From positions 124,001-188,000 of the forward strand of contig CAWJGF010000028.1 of assembly GCA_963842335.1 (NCBI GenBank): DNA of 64,000 nucleotides, read 5' to 3'. The translations under genes and the position numbers were made by a program. Under the pieces are notes generated by a model. That model did no database searches. It had not been told where the DNA came from and saw only the letters and a program-made list of their open reading frames with translations. Positions within the stretch are counted from its first letter, which is position 1, and each line of letters starts with the position of its first letter. This DNA comes from PALSA-600 sp963842335. GTDB taxonomy: Bacteria > Actinomycetota > Thermoleophilia > Gaiellales > Gaiellaceae. Positions 7,187 through 15,259 of this stretch are shown here, in pieces.

Positions 7187-8260
7187 TGGGGTGAAACCTG
7201 CCCGCGCGCGCACGAAACACCGAGCGACCCTTGTAATCCCCTCAGCGGCAGCTATGTTCATCCGTAGCGCCAAGACCTCGCGCCGAGCAGTTCTCGAGCT
7301 CCGCCGTCGACGAAGCGTTTGCGCGCGGCGGGAGGACGCCTCTGGGACTGACGGCGACGTTCTCTCGCCCGCGCAGCAAGCTCAGGAGTCAGATCGGGTT
7401 GCCGTGGGCAGTCTGAGCCCGCGCCGGAGAGCGCCAGTGGGGACGGCGCTTCATCACGGCGTCCTGCTCACACAGCAGAAGCACGCCCTCGAGCGGTCGC
7501 GGGCTTTCCTCGGAGATTTCAGCCCTGCTTCCAGCTGTTGTGCTTCGGCTGTACCGCGACAGGTGAACGTGAAACACACAGTCCCCCAAAAAGGCTGAGG
7601 GGTCGCCATGAAGACGACCCCATCAGACCCCTGTGTTGCGGGCCACTCCCTCCCCGAAGGTTGGCCCGCTGCCGCCAGTAGGTCATTTCTCACCCAAGGG
7701 TTGTCGGTTAAACCCGTCGGGGCACCTGCGCGGGCTGCCGGACGGTTGGCCTGCAACTGATCGTGTTCCAGCACTCCTCAACGCAAAACCCTCCAACGGC
7801 CACCCGCTGTGGGTAGGCCCGTTCATTTTCACGCCGCGGTTACTCATCGAATCAGGAAGGTGCACCGACGTCGTTCCCTGAGCCGTCGTTCATGACGACA
7901 AGCCGCGGCACACTCACGAGCTACCGGGTGCTCCGGCGCAATCGTCTCCTTCTCCCCAGCGACGCAGTAGGCGGCATGCCACCCAAAGAGGCCGCACCCG
8001 CGCGGCCAGCATGCTTACGGGTGCGGCCCATACCTCCGAACAGGGCCACCCCAACCGACCCATGTTGCTCAACCTAACGACCGACGCCTGACGCCGACCT
8101 TGCCACGCGGCGCTGCGCCGATCTTGGCGAGCCGGAGATGCGGGCCGAGGTCACCCCAGCGACGTGATCGCCGTCGGTAATCCCGAGGGGGTGATGCGTC
8201 GCCGCCGCCGCGCTCCGAGGATGATCGGTGCGGAGGATCCGTCAACCGAAGGGGGACACC
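7187..8260. other. about 1 kb without a supported gene
   Basis: I see no frame with protein-like composition on either strand. It contains a hairpin with 11-bp perfect arms (7990-8000 and 8018-8028; loop 17 bases) and a shorter GGGGTCG/CGACCCC stem near 7598-7622. The first could be a terminator; no gene is close enough to say for which strand. The region looks like decayed sequence leading into the tRNA-Gly island. Confidence 0.4.
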
Positions 8261-8815
8261 ATGGAACGGTCGTCTTGGCATCCGACGTTGCGGCACACCT
8301 TGATCTCAAGGCCTCTGATGATTGCCGTCGGCACCGCGCTTGGGCTGGCGGTCTTGGCAGCGGCAGCCATGGCCGCGACGAACGGGACGCGGGGCGGCAC
8401 TGCGCCCGGCCCCAACGGCTGCCCGACCAACAAGAGCGCGAAGACCGCCCCGATCGCCGACCTCGCACCGCCCGCCCGGCTCCAGATCGACGCGTTCGAA
8501 GTGCTATCCGGACAGATCAACGCGCAGACCGACAGCTTTACGCTGAAGGTACGCGTTGGGAGCACCTGCAGCGTCAAGATCAAAGGCGCGAGCATCTACG
8601 TGACAGCAGTGCCCTATAACCAGTTCAGCATCCCGGCGGAGGAGCTCACCGGGGACGACGGCACCGCGACGCTGGTCTTTCGCCGCGACGCGAACTTCCC
8701 GGCCAGCGACCAGCAGCAACAGCTGACGCTCTTCATCCGCGCGACGAAGCCGGGCGAGGACCCCCTCGCCGGCGTCTCGACACGGCGGCTCGTCGGAGTC
8801 GACTTCTCCAGTTAG
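8261..8815 (+). CDS. exported or membrane-anchored hypothetical protein
   Basis: A 184-residue protein from ATG 8261, chosen because GGGGGA lies at a good distance upstream. The N-terminus has a basic region, then a hydrophobic segment (PLMIAVGTALGLAVLAAAAMA, residues about 19-39), a signal peptide or anchor. The mature part is Ser/Thr/Gln-rich and beta-predicted, with two cysteines (NGCPT and STCSV) and repeated strand patterns (SFTLKVRVG, ASIYVTAVP, QQLTLFIRA), resembling an immunoglobulin-like fold. No family recognised. It lies just outside the outermost tRNA-Gly repeat. Confidence 0.7.
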   Translation: MERSSWHPTLRHTLISRPLMIAVGTALGLAVLAAAAMAATNGTRGGTAPGPNGCPTNKSAKTAPIADLAPPARLQIDAFEVLSGQINAQTDSFTLKVRVGSTCSVKIKGASIYVTAVPYNQFSIPAEELTGDDGTATLVFRRDANFPASDQQQQLTLFIRATKPGEDPLAGVSTRRLVGVDFSS

Positions 8816-8949
8816 CGCTCGTCCCGTGCGTGCGGCCGCCCCACGAGCCCGTCGTGGCGCGGCTGTCCGCACCCAGATCTCACGGACGAGCCCTGTCCTC
8901 CCGGCTCCTGCTGACAACGCACGCGCTCGTTGACGAGAAGCCCAGAACG

Positions 8950-8973
8950 GAAACGGCCCTTTCGGGCCGTTTC
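8950..8973 (-). terminator. hairpin 3' of the outer tRNA-Gly repeat
   Basis: Perfect 10-bp stem (8950-8959 with 8964-8973), loop TTTC. Read on the reverse strand it follows the tRNA fragment at 8989, as a tRNA terminator would. It may be the original terminator of tRNA-Gly before island insertion. Confidence 0.5.
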
Positions 8974-8988
8974 GCTGCGTCTAAGCCA

Positions 8989-9030
8989 AGCGGGAGACGA
9001 GACTCGAACCCGCGACCCTCAGCTTGGGAA
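8989..9030 (-). repeat. tRNA-Gly 3'-end direct repeat (outer attachment-site remnant)
   Basis: 42 bases match the 3' part of tRNA-Gly(CCC) at 17169-17210 with two mismatches, covering the 3' acceptor strand, T arm, variable loop and the 3' side of the anticodon arm. The similarity stops inside the anticodon arm, so this is not a functional tRNA. Such 3'-tRNA duplications mark integration of elements that use tRNA genes as attachment sites. Confidence 0.75.
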
Positions 9031-9140
9031 TGAGGCGACACCCTCCCACTCCGTCCCGCCCTGTACCGCTGCGTCGCATGGGTGCACGAGTTCCGATTGC
9101 GATTGTCTCGTCAAGTTCGGCGCCGCCGTTCCGTAGCGGG

Positions 9141-9497
9141 CTACCTGATGCCTGTGTCGACCGAGAAGTCGATGTGCCGGAAACGGTCGCGCGGCACCCG
9201 GGTGGTCGCAGGGTCGACAGGCCGTGCGTGGAGTACGCGAACGCTGTACGTGCCCGGCGTCAACGCCATGCGGTACGTCCCGTTGGGGGCCGTGCGCGTC
9301 CGGGCGACGTCCCGACCCGATCGCGAGAAAACGATGGTCGCACCAGGCATCGGTGCGCTGCACGGCTCTTCGGCCATGCAGACGGGTGTGATCGGGCCGC
9401 GGGTCACCTTTCCGTACAACCCGCTCTTGATCGTCGATCCCTGAGCGGCCCCTCCCAGGAGGCATACCGCACCGATGACAGCGAAAGCGATCTTCAT
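9141..9497 (-). CDS. small secreted protein, carboxypeptidase-regulatory-like fold
   Basis: A 118-residue protein starting MKIAFAVIG with a signal peptide (hydrophobic to about residue 20). The mature part reads as a small beta-sandwich: GLYGKVTRGPI, PMPGATIVFSR, TAPNGTYRMALTPGTYSVRVLHA. The GxY/GTYxV pattern is typical of carboxypeptidase regulatory-like or transthyretin-like domains that decorate secreted proteins. Two cysteines (PVCMAEEPCS) could form a disulfide. It lies inside the first tRNA-Gly island segment, downstream of the large secreted gene on the same strand. Confidence 0.72.
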   Translation of the reverse strand: MKIAFAVIGAVCLLGGAAQGSTIKSGLYGKVTRGPITPVCMAEEPCSAPMPGATIVFSRSGRDVARTRTAPNGTYRMALTPGTYSVRVLHARPVDPATTRVPRDRFRHIDFSVDTGIR

Positions 9498-9517
9498 GGA
9501 TCGAGATGTTCCCATAA

Positions 9518-9545
9518 CGAGGGCCGGCCTCACGGCCGGCCCTCG
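9518..9545 (-). terminator. GC hairpin after the large secreted gene
   Basis: 12-bp perfect arms (9518-9529 and 9534-9545) with a four-base loop, between the stop at 9570 and the next start at 9497. There is no U-tract on the reverse strand, so it may attenuate rather than terminate. Confidence 0.4.
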
Positions 9546-9569
9546 CGTTTTACCTCGTCTTTACGGCCG

Positions 9570-11594
9570 CTACGGGGTCAGCTTGCTGATCCGCGTCGAC
9601 CAGTTGCCAAGTGCGGCTCTGACGCCGGGCCCGTGACTGGCTCCACCGCAGGTTCCGAGGAGGTTGTCACCCGTTCCGCCCACGAAGAACGGACCGCCCC
9701 ACGCCGTGTAGTCGCATGCGCTCGCGATGTACTCACTCGCGACCCAGATCGAGTTCCCGTCAACCGCTGCGGCTCCGTAATCGCCCCAGCGCGTTCGCGG
9801 CGGGTTGCCGACCTGCGCCTTGTAGCTCGTGAACCCATCGTCCGGCGCGGCACCGGCGGCGATGTCGCCCCACGTGCTGACACCGGCTTTCGCGTCGATT
9901 GCCGCGTAAGCCGCGCTCGGGTACGTGGTGTCACCCGTGTCGGTGAACGCCATCACGCCGCGACCCGACGCAGTGACGCCGATCGCCGGGTACGTGAAGT
10001 CGTGCCCCGCTGCGCCGAGGTACCCCTGGTTGTCGACCTTCCCTGCGTTCGGGTTGACGACGAAGTACTCGATGCCGGCGCGAGCCGGGCCGAGGTCGGG
10101 GTTGACCGTCGTGTCGAGGGAGCCCCAGAGCTTGCCGTTCGCCCACGTCACCTGCTGCATGCGAGTGTCATTCGAGTCCGGCCGCGAGATGACCTCGCCG
10201 CTCGGCCCTGCGGCCACGAGCAGCTTCCAGCAGCCGGTGCCCGCGATGGTCACCGTCGTCGTATCGTTCAGGCAGTAGCCCTGCGGCGCGTTCGTGCCCG
10301 GCGCGGTGCCGGAGCCGGGCTGCTGCTGCTTCGGCGGCACGCCATACTGACCGACCGGCAGGACCTGGTTCGACAGGCTCACCGCCGGCGACGCCGAGTT
10401 CAGCGACGCGGTGTTGGTCATCGTCCACACCACGAGTTGCTTCGACGTCCGTGTCCCGGCAGTACCGGAGATCGGCTTCTGGGTCTCGTCGGCGGCGTTC
10501 GAGCTCAGGAAGTACTCGGTGCCGCCGTTGTCGGTGTTGAACGACCCGGCTCCGGGCGATTGCGCCGGCCAGACCGTGAAGCCGGGCTGCGTCGAGCCCG
10601 CCTCGCTCGGGACATTGACCATCCCCGATGTGTCGATGTGTTGCATCGTCACATTCGCAGCGCCTGCAGCGAGCTGCGCCTTCGACAACGCGTAGATCTG
10701 CGCGCCGGCGAAGCCGTTACAGCACCACGGGTAGGAGTTGGTGGTCAGGTAGATGCCGTTCGCATCCGCGCCCATATGCGGGTAGTCGCCGAGGTACGGC
10801 CTCGGGTTCGATCCGCCTGTGTTGGTGCCGTCGTTTGTCACGTCGATCTTGTAGATGTTGAATGCGCCCGTCGGATCCGAGGTCTTGCTGACCGCGAGAT
10901 CGAGGTGATTTACGAGGTTCAGGCTGTTGTTCGGGTTCCGGTCGAGCGTCAGCACGACCATGAACCAGCGCTGCGTCTGCGCGTCGTAGATGCAGCTCGG
11001 ATCGGTCAGCTCAGGCCCTTGGACTCCCGTCGTGCGGTTGACCGCCGCCGGATACCCGTAGAACGAGTTCAGGTCGACGGCGTGGTTGACGTTGCGCGGG
11101 AAACCTCCGACGATGTTCGTCGCAGTGTTGTCCGGCAAAACCGACTGGCCCGCCGCGTTGTAGACGTTGACCACGTCGTTGACCACTTCGAGCTCGTAGC
11201 CGTTGCCCGCGCAGAGGCCCTGGTCGGGTGGCTCGATCGAGAACTGGTTCCCGCCGCGCGCATAGCGCTGCTGGTAGAAGTTCAAGCCTTCGAAGCTGGT
11301 GTTCAGCGTCGGGTTCGACTTCGCCTTCTTCGCGCCGGCGACGTTCGGACCGCCACCGCTGCCGCCCGAAAGGCTGATCGTCCCGTTGTAGGCATCGGGA
11401 CCGTCCTCGTCGTCGAACGCGAACTCGTCGCTGCCGATCACGCCCGACGACGGAGTGAACGCCCCCGTCTGCGGAACACCCGTACCGATCCTCGGGACCT
11501 GTGATCCGCTTGCCGATGCCAGCGATCCGAACACCATCGCCGACACCGCGCACACCGCGCCTGCAAGTAGCAGCCGCAAGGAAACTCGCGTCAT
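9570..11594 (-). CDS. large secreted protein of unknown function (674 aa)
   Basis: ATG 11594 follows a strong GGGGGGAG ribosome site. The product has a signal peptide (basic MTRVSLRLLL, then a hydrophobic stretch to about residue 30) and a long Gly/Asn/Thr-rich mature region. Segments such as DPSCIYDAQTQRWFMVVLTLDRN, split over predicted strands, and YLGDYPHMGADANGIYLTTN suggest a beta-propeller-like repeat fold. The paired cysteines (PWCCNG; SACDY...GTCGG) suggest extracytoplasmic disulfides. It resembles uncharacterised exported actinobacterial proteins. It is the largest cargo gene of the tRNA-Gly island. The opposite strand is open for most of its length, but that frame is a codon-bias shadow. 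Confidence 0.85.
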   Translation of the reverse strand: MTRVSLRLLLAGAVCAVSAMVFGSLASASGSQVPRIGTGVPQTGAFTPSSGVIGSDEFAFDDEDGPDAYNGTISLSGGSGGGPNVAGAKKAKSNPTLNTSFEGLNFYQQRYARGGNQFSIEPPDQGLCAGNGYELEVVNDVVNVYNAAGQSVLPDNTATNIVGGFPRNVNHAVDLNSFYGYPAAVNRTTGVQGPELTDPSCIYDAQTQRWFMVVLTLDRNPNNSLNLVNHLDLAVSKTSDPTGAFNIYKIDVTNDGTNTGGSNPRPYLGDYPHMGADANGIYLTTNSYPWCCNGFAGAQIYALSKAQLAAGAANVTMQHIDTSGMVNVPSEAGSTQPGFTVWPAQSPGAGSFNTDNGGTEYFLSSNAADETQKPISGTAGTRTSKQLVVWTMTNTASLNSASPAVSLSNQVLPVGQYGVPPKQQQPGSGTAPGTNAPQGYCLNDTTTVTIAGTGCWKLLVAAGPSGEVISRPDSNDTRMQQVTWANGKLWGSLDTTVNPDLGPARAGIEYFVVNPNAGKVDNQGYLGAAGHDFTYPAIGVTASGRGVMAFTDTGDTTYPSAAYAAIDAKAGVSTWGDIAAGAAPDDGFTSYKAQVGNPPRTRWGDYGAAAVDGNSIWVASEYIASACDYTAWGGPFFVGGTGDNLLGTCGGASHGPGVRAALGNWSTRISKLTP

Positions 11595-11798
11595 GCTCCC
11601 CCCTTTACCTCGGGATCGAGCGAGGCCTGATATCACGGCCACTCGCTCTGGACACGCTCTTATATCGCGGTTTGCGATCAAGCGTCGCACACACCACCCG
11701 CGAAGCGGACCGGGAAAACCGCTACCTGACACTGCCCACGGGCCGAGAAATTGCCCGCGGGGACGTTGACGTGCGTCGCCGCTTCGCCGTCGTCAGAG

Positions 11799-11975
11799 CC
11801 GCTGGCCGATTTCCGCTGGCACGACTTCCGGCATTACGCCGTATCGACCCTGGTCGCGCAGAAGGCGGACATTCTCACCGTGGCGAGGATCGCCGGTCAT
11901 TCCGATCCCAACGTGACGCTCAAGGTCTACAGCCACCTGATGGAAGAGTCCCTGGCCGAGGCCGTGAGGCTCTAA
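11799..11975 (+). pseudogene. C-terminal fragment of a tyrosine recombinase (integrase)
   Basis: The frame ending at 11975 carries the end of a phage-type integrase: WHDFRHYAVSTLV (the HxxR box), then the RIAGHSDPNV turn (GH box) and VYSHL with the nucleophilic tyrosine. Nothing upstream in this frame gives the N-terminal half or the first catalytic Arg; a different frame just upstream (around 11730-11800, VRRRFAVVRAAG) may be a frameshifted remnant. It is therefore inactive debris. Its place between the two outer tRNA-Gly repeats fits a decayed integrative element. Confidence 0.8.
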
Positions 11976-12487
11976 CGACCCGCGGCTGGCGCCTGAACGC
12001 TGAGCACTTGTCTTCTTCGCCTTGGTTGGGAAGCCATGGCCGAAGGTCGTCTCGCGGTGTGAAGGTCGTCGGAGCAAAGCAACGCAGTCGCATGTAGCTC
12101 GCTGGCGTGGTCGACGGCTGCCAGTTGTTTCGTACGCCGCTTGGCCCGGTCGATGCATGCCGCGTGTGCAGCAGGGAAGTCGTAGGCGAACGGATCTGAA
12201 CCGTAGAGGTGTGGCAATGCACTTCCTTTATTGAGGGAAAGGCGACCCACCGGCAGGAGGGCGACAGGTTTGAATCTCGTATGACCAGCGGCGAGGCCCC
12301 GGATGGGTGATGACCGCAGCGGCTTTCGTCCGCGATGGTTAGGGCATGTACCAGCTACAGCTGTGGGCGCCGGCCGAGCTCGAACAGGTTCTCCGCTTCC
12401 TGACGCGTCACCGCGTCGGCGTACAGGGCGACGATGAAGCGACGCGGCAGGTCAGCGTCACCGCTCGGTCTCTGGATCGTCGGTCGA
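11976..12487. other. no supported gene
   Basis: About 500 bases after the integrase fragment. Frames are short and Arg/Ser-rich on both strands. A 61-codon frame at 12346-12531 was considered and not kept. Probably decayed element sequence. Confidence 0.4.
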
Positions 12488-12727
12488 TCAGGGATCGAAC
12501 TCGCGCGTGGAGCAATCCGGGCAGTAGATGACCGCCTCCCCGGACTCATCGTCGGTCAGGTACATCCGCCAGACCTCATAAGCCAGTAGCCACGGCTGGC
12601 CGCACTCGACGCACGCGAGAGGCGCAGTCGCAACGGCCGGGACGGGGAAATCTCCCATCGTGCTCCGATCGGGTAGGGGAGAACGCTCAGCCAGAGCGTC
12701 GTCGGATAACCGACGAGTATCGGACAT
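12488..12727 (-). CDS. small zinc-ribbon-like protein
   Basis: A 79-residue acidic protein with two CxxC pairs (CVECGQPW and YCPDCSTREF) about 30 residues apart, the layout of a zinc ribbon. The N-terminal 40 residues are polar and disordered. The start at 12727 has a GGGG stretch upstream; an in-frame ATG at 12745 would add six residues. Island location and small size suggest accessory function. No specific family recognised. Confidence 0.6.
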   Translation of the reverse strand: MSDTRRLSDDALAERSPLPDRSTMGDFPVPAVATAPLACVECGQPWLLAYEVWRMYLTDDESGEAVIYCPDCSTREFDP

Positions 12728-13019
12728 CGCCCCAGTAGCGTCCACCGCCTGTGGATTCTGTGGAACAGGTGGATAACTCCCAGCGGCAATCTTGAATGCA
12801 ACGATGTGGTCAGCCGGTTTCTCGGCCCGTGGCGGGTGTCAGGTAGTCACTCATCACCACGGGCCGATCAAGCCGTGAGTTCCGCCGCAGAGGAACCCAG
12901 GCTCGCGGCCATGGAACCACTGACACTGACCGCCTCGCCTGACACAAACGGGTCGGTGTGTTCTTCCGCATCGATTCGCGAGAACCAAACCTGGTCACGC
13001 TGACCCCGTTGCGTGCAGA
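12728..13019. other. no supported gene
   Basis: Short stretch between the zinc-ribbon gene and the repeat. Nothing coding recognised. Confidence 0.4.
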
Positions 13020-13134
13020 CCGAAGGGCGCCCCTCCAGACGCCCTTCGACCGCACAAAACACGTCAGATCGCCCCCAAAGGCGCCTCACAACGTGTACTT
13101 CGCTGAACGACGCATTGGCCGCGCCAATTCCGGA
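13020..13134. repeat. dispersed 116-bp repeat, copy B
   Basis: Homologous to 7071-7186. Copy B can form three hairpins in a row: CGAAGGGCG/CGCCCTTCG (perfect 9-bp), ACACGT/ACGTGT with an inner CGCC/GGCG, and TTGGC/GCCAA. The first and third are weaker in copy A. The folding pattern suggests a mobile or RNA-structured unit rather than a gene relic. Confidence 0.7.
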
Positions 13135-13610
13135 GAAGCCGAAGGAGCGCCGTCGCGTGCGCTTCACCTCGGCCCCCTCTTCTCTCACGCAAGACCACCG
13201 ACACCGACTGTCCTGCGCTCCCCCGCGACGATAGCCCCGGAATCCTTACTCGGAACTGAAAGGGCGCAAGACGGCCCGCAAGTGACCGCATGGTCCGAGA
13301 CTGGACTGCACAGTCCGTCTGACCTCACAAGCAGACCGCCTCGCTTGGTCGGACGCTCGCAGGTCTCGGTTGGTGGAGTACTCAACCATCGGTCAGGTCT
13401 GCCTAGCCGCGGGGAGGTGTCGGCGTGAGGCTTTCAAAGCCGCAACGAAAGAAGGCCGCACCCGCTGGCAGCGTGTTCACGTGCCATTAGGGGATAGCCC
13501 TCCTCATCGCTGGTGTCACGCGGCCCAGTGAGCCGCGATAAGTCGATCACTGGCACGCGTACTGGCACGCATCTCACTCGCAAGTCGGACGACCGTAAAG
13601 CTGGGGAAAG

Positions 13611-13636
13611 AAAAGCCCCGTTTCCGGGGCTTTCTT
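13611..13636 (-). terminator. hairpin 3' of the inner tRNA-Gly repeat
   Basis: Stem AAAGCCCCG (13612-13620) with CGGGGCTTT (13625-13633), loop TTTC, and A/T-rich flanks on both sides. It can work on either strand and sits directly 3' of the tRNA fragment, like the hairpins at 8950 and 17127. Confidence 0.65.
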
Positions 13637-13638
13637 AG

Positions 13639-13683
13639 AGCGGGAGACGAGGCTCGAACTCGCGACCCTCAGCTTGGGAAGCT
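13639..13683 (-). repeat. tRNA-Gly 3'-end direct repeat (inner attachment-site remnant)
   Basis: 45 bases identical to 17169-17213 of tRNA-Gly(CCC). Identity ends in the anticodon arm, leaving no functional tRNA. Together with the copy at 8989 it divides the region into two tandem segments of about 4.6 and 3.5 kb. Confidence 0.85.
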
Positions 13684-13978
13684 AAGGCACTTCGGCTAAT
13701 TGATGCGGCTTAACCTTCGTGCGCGCCGGTACGCGCGCCAGTCCGGCCGTCGTCTTTGTCAGGTGTGGCCCGACAAAGCTCCCCACGAGGTTCGCCACTG
13801 TGCTTGACACATCTGATACGAACGCGGTAAGTTCGAATGCTCAGCGGGTTGAGTCGCGCAACATCGCCACTCTGGCAGGCAACCTCTGGCCTCTGCGACG
13901 CCTAGCCCTCTTTCCTCGCTGCGATATGCAGCCCTGCTCCAACCGAAGCGGGGAAATCGGATCCGGAGGGAGATTGTT

Positions 13979-14551
13979 GTGGACCTCGCGTCGTTCACCG
14001 ACCGAACCATGGTCGACCGAAAGACCGCAATCGGCGGGGGCCTCGTTGCCCTGGCTGCCCTGGCATTGCCAGGACAGGTGCGCGCACAAGTGAAAACTCA
14101 GCCCAGCGATTCGTTCGTGCTCCTTCTCCAAGGGCTCTACCAGCCCGTGACTCACGGGCCGAACCTCGGCCTCTCAATGGTCGACCTGAGCGACGGGTCG
14201 TACTCAACAACCCGGATCTACCCTGTGAACGGAACTCCGGGTAACACCAACCCCACCAAGCCGATCGGCGACTTCTACGTGCAGTTCAACGGCGACTTGT
14301 GTGCCTATCACATCCCCGGCGGCTCGTTTTCGATGAGGTTCACCGATAGCAACGCGAACTTTGTCGACGACGGTCAGGGCGGGAACTTCCTGGAAGGAAC
14401 GTTCGAACTGTCGGTCCTGGAAGGGACAGGTATCTACAAGCCCTTCGCGGGTGGCCACAACCACATGGTCGACAAGCTGCACTTCCTCGCTCCAGGCGAC
14501 GGCTCGGGTGGCGCCGACGAGTACTGCTTCTGCTTCATCAGCCGGCAATGA
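13979..14551 (+). CDS. secreted protein of unknown function (190 aa)
   Basis: GTG 13979 follows GGAGGGAG at normal spacing. A signal peptide is present (VDRKTAIGGGLVALAALAL, cleavage near VRA-QV). The mature domain is aromatic and Gly-rich with strand-like repeats: GPNLGLSMVDLSDGS, GDFYVQFNGDLCAYHIP, GNFLEGTFELSVLEGTG. It ends with cysteines in YCFCFIS. The pattern resembles small secreted beta-barrels such as the allene-oxide-cyclase-like group, but that is only a guess. Island cargo. Confidence 0.72.
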   Translation: MDLASFTDRTMVDRKTAIGGGLVALAALALPGQVRAQVKTQPSDSFVLLLQGLYQPVTHGPNLGLSMVDLSDGSYSTTRIYPVNGTPGNTNPTKPIGDFYVQFNGDLCAYHIPGGSFSMRFTDSNANFVDDGQGGNFLEGTFELSVLEGTGIYKPFAGGHNHMVDKLHFLAPGDGSGGADEYCFCFISRQ

Positions 14552-14608
14552 ACAACGCCTTGGGCGCCTAAACAGCGCGCTCGAGTTTCAACCCCGAGGC
14601 ATCGCGGT

Positions 14609-14914
14609 TCACCGTACGCCTCCGGTCAGCAATGCGTCGAGCGCCGCCGCAGCTTCCGTACGCGCGCCGTCGAGCAGGTGCCGGTACTGGTCATGGCCAT
14701 CCTTGATGAGAAAGTGCGTGCCGTCGCCGCGAATAGCCTCATACTCTTGAACAGTCAGCAAGATCCGCTCGAAGCAGCCGCTTGTCGAGCACTCGCAGAC
14801 GAACTCATACGGCGTCTCGCCGCCGAGCGTGCCCGCGAGGCTGGCAATGTTCTCGTTCAGCGACCTGAACAGAACCTCGTTCTTTGCGAGACGCTCCTCA
14901 CGCTCTTCACTCAT
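14609..14914 (-). CDS. conserved small protein with CEC-x5-C motif
   Basis: A 101-residue protein beginning MSEEREERLAKNEVLF, a helical N-terminus followed by a Cys cluster FVCECSTSGCFERI and the tail LTVQEYEAIRGDG. The CxCx(4-5)C arrangement plus the YEAI helix recurs at the C-terminus of the P-loop protein at 32884-33732, so this is a small recurring domain, possibly metal-binding. I recall similar stand-alone actinobacterial proteins; function unknown. The start at 14914 was chosen over an upstream in-frame ATG because homology-like composition begins here. Confidence 0.72.
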   Translation of the reverse strand: MSEEREERLAKNEVLFRSLNENIASLAGTLGGETPYEFVCECSTSGCFERILLTVQEYEAIRGDGTHFLIKDGHDQYRHLLDGARTEAAAALDALLTGGVR

Positions 14915-14965
14915 ATGGCAGGTCGAAAGGTACCGCGTCGGTCCGAGCTGAAGCAACCGCCTCGG

Positions 14966-15259
14966 CTATCTGAGCCAGGGCTCGAGCTGCTCACGGATGA
15001 GGACGCATCCACGCGGACTCGTGAGCCTGACACGCACTTTCCCGCCTGTGATCACAACGATCGTCGGCACGGCGGTGACGCGGAAGCGCTCAGCGAGGTC
15101 GGGCCGTTCGTTGATGTCGATCCGATGAACGAGGAACGTCTCGTGATTGCGGCGGGCCTGAAGGACCTGCGCGAGATACCCCTCGCAGCGACGCGACGCC
15201 CCTTCTCTCGCGTCGTAGAAAAACAGGAGCCGGGGCTTCGTTATGGACGAAGAAGTCAT
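14966..15259 (-). CDS. thioredoxin-fold protein lacking the N-terminal active-site Cys
   Basis: 97 residues covering a minimal thioredoxin fold: PRLLFFYDAREGASRRCEGYL (active-site loop), HETFLVHRIDINERPDLAERF, then VTAVPTIVVITGGKV with the conserved cis-Pro. The usual CxxC is SRRC, so only the second cysteine remains; disulfide reduction by the standard mechanism is unlikely and a binding or monothiol role is possible. The GGAG upstream of 15259 supports the start. It overlaps the start of the divergent membrane protein by 17 bases. Confidence 0.75.
   Translation of the reverse strand: MTSSSITKPRLLFFYDAREGASRRCEGYLAQVLQARRNHETFLVHRIDINERPDLAERFRVTAVPTIVVITGGKVRVRLTSPRGCVLIREQLEPWLR

Larger units (their letters stand above)
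13135..13978. other. gene-free stretch around the inner tRNA-Gly repeat
   Basis: Apart from the terminator and tRNA repeat listed separately, no coding frame is convincing. Around 13447 the sequence GGCCGCACCCG recurs from the hairpin near 7990, hinting at shared ancestry with the 7-8 kb region. Confidence 0.4.

Noticed and set aside
7609..7761. 50-codon frame after a GAGGGG sequence
   Set aside because: The ribosome site is acceptable, but the peptide is Pro/Ala/Arg-rich with no structure and the start lies inside a hairpin.
9024..11504. Very long forward frame opposite the large secreted gene
   Set aside because: Its Arg/Val-rich composition is the codon-bias shadow of the reverse gene, which has a signal peptide, ribosome site and natural amino-acid usage.
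12346..12531. 61-codon forward frame (MYQLQLW...)
   Set aside because: It has no ribosome site or -10 box, ends in Arg/Ser-rich sequence and overlaps the better-supported zinc-ribbon gene.
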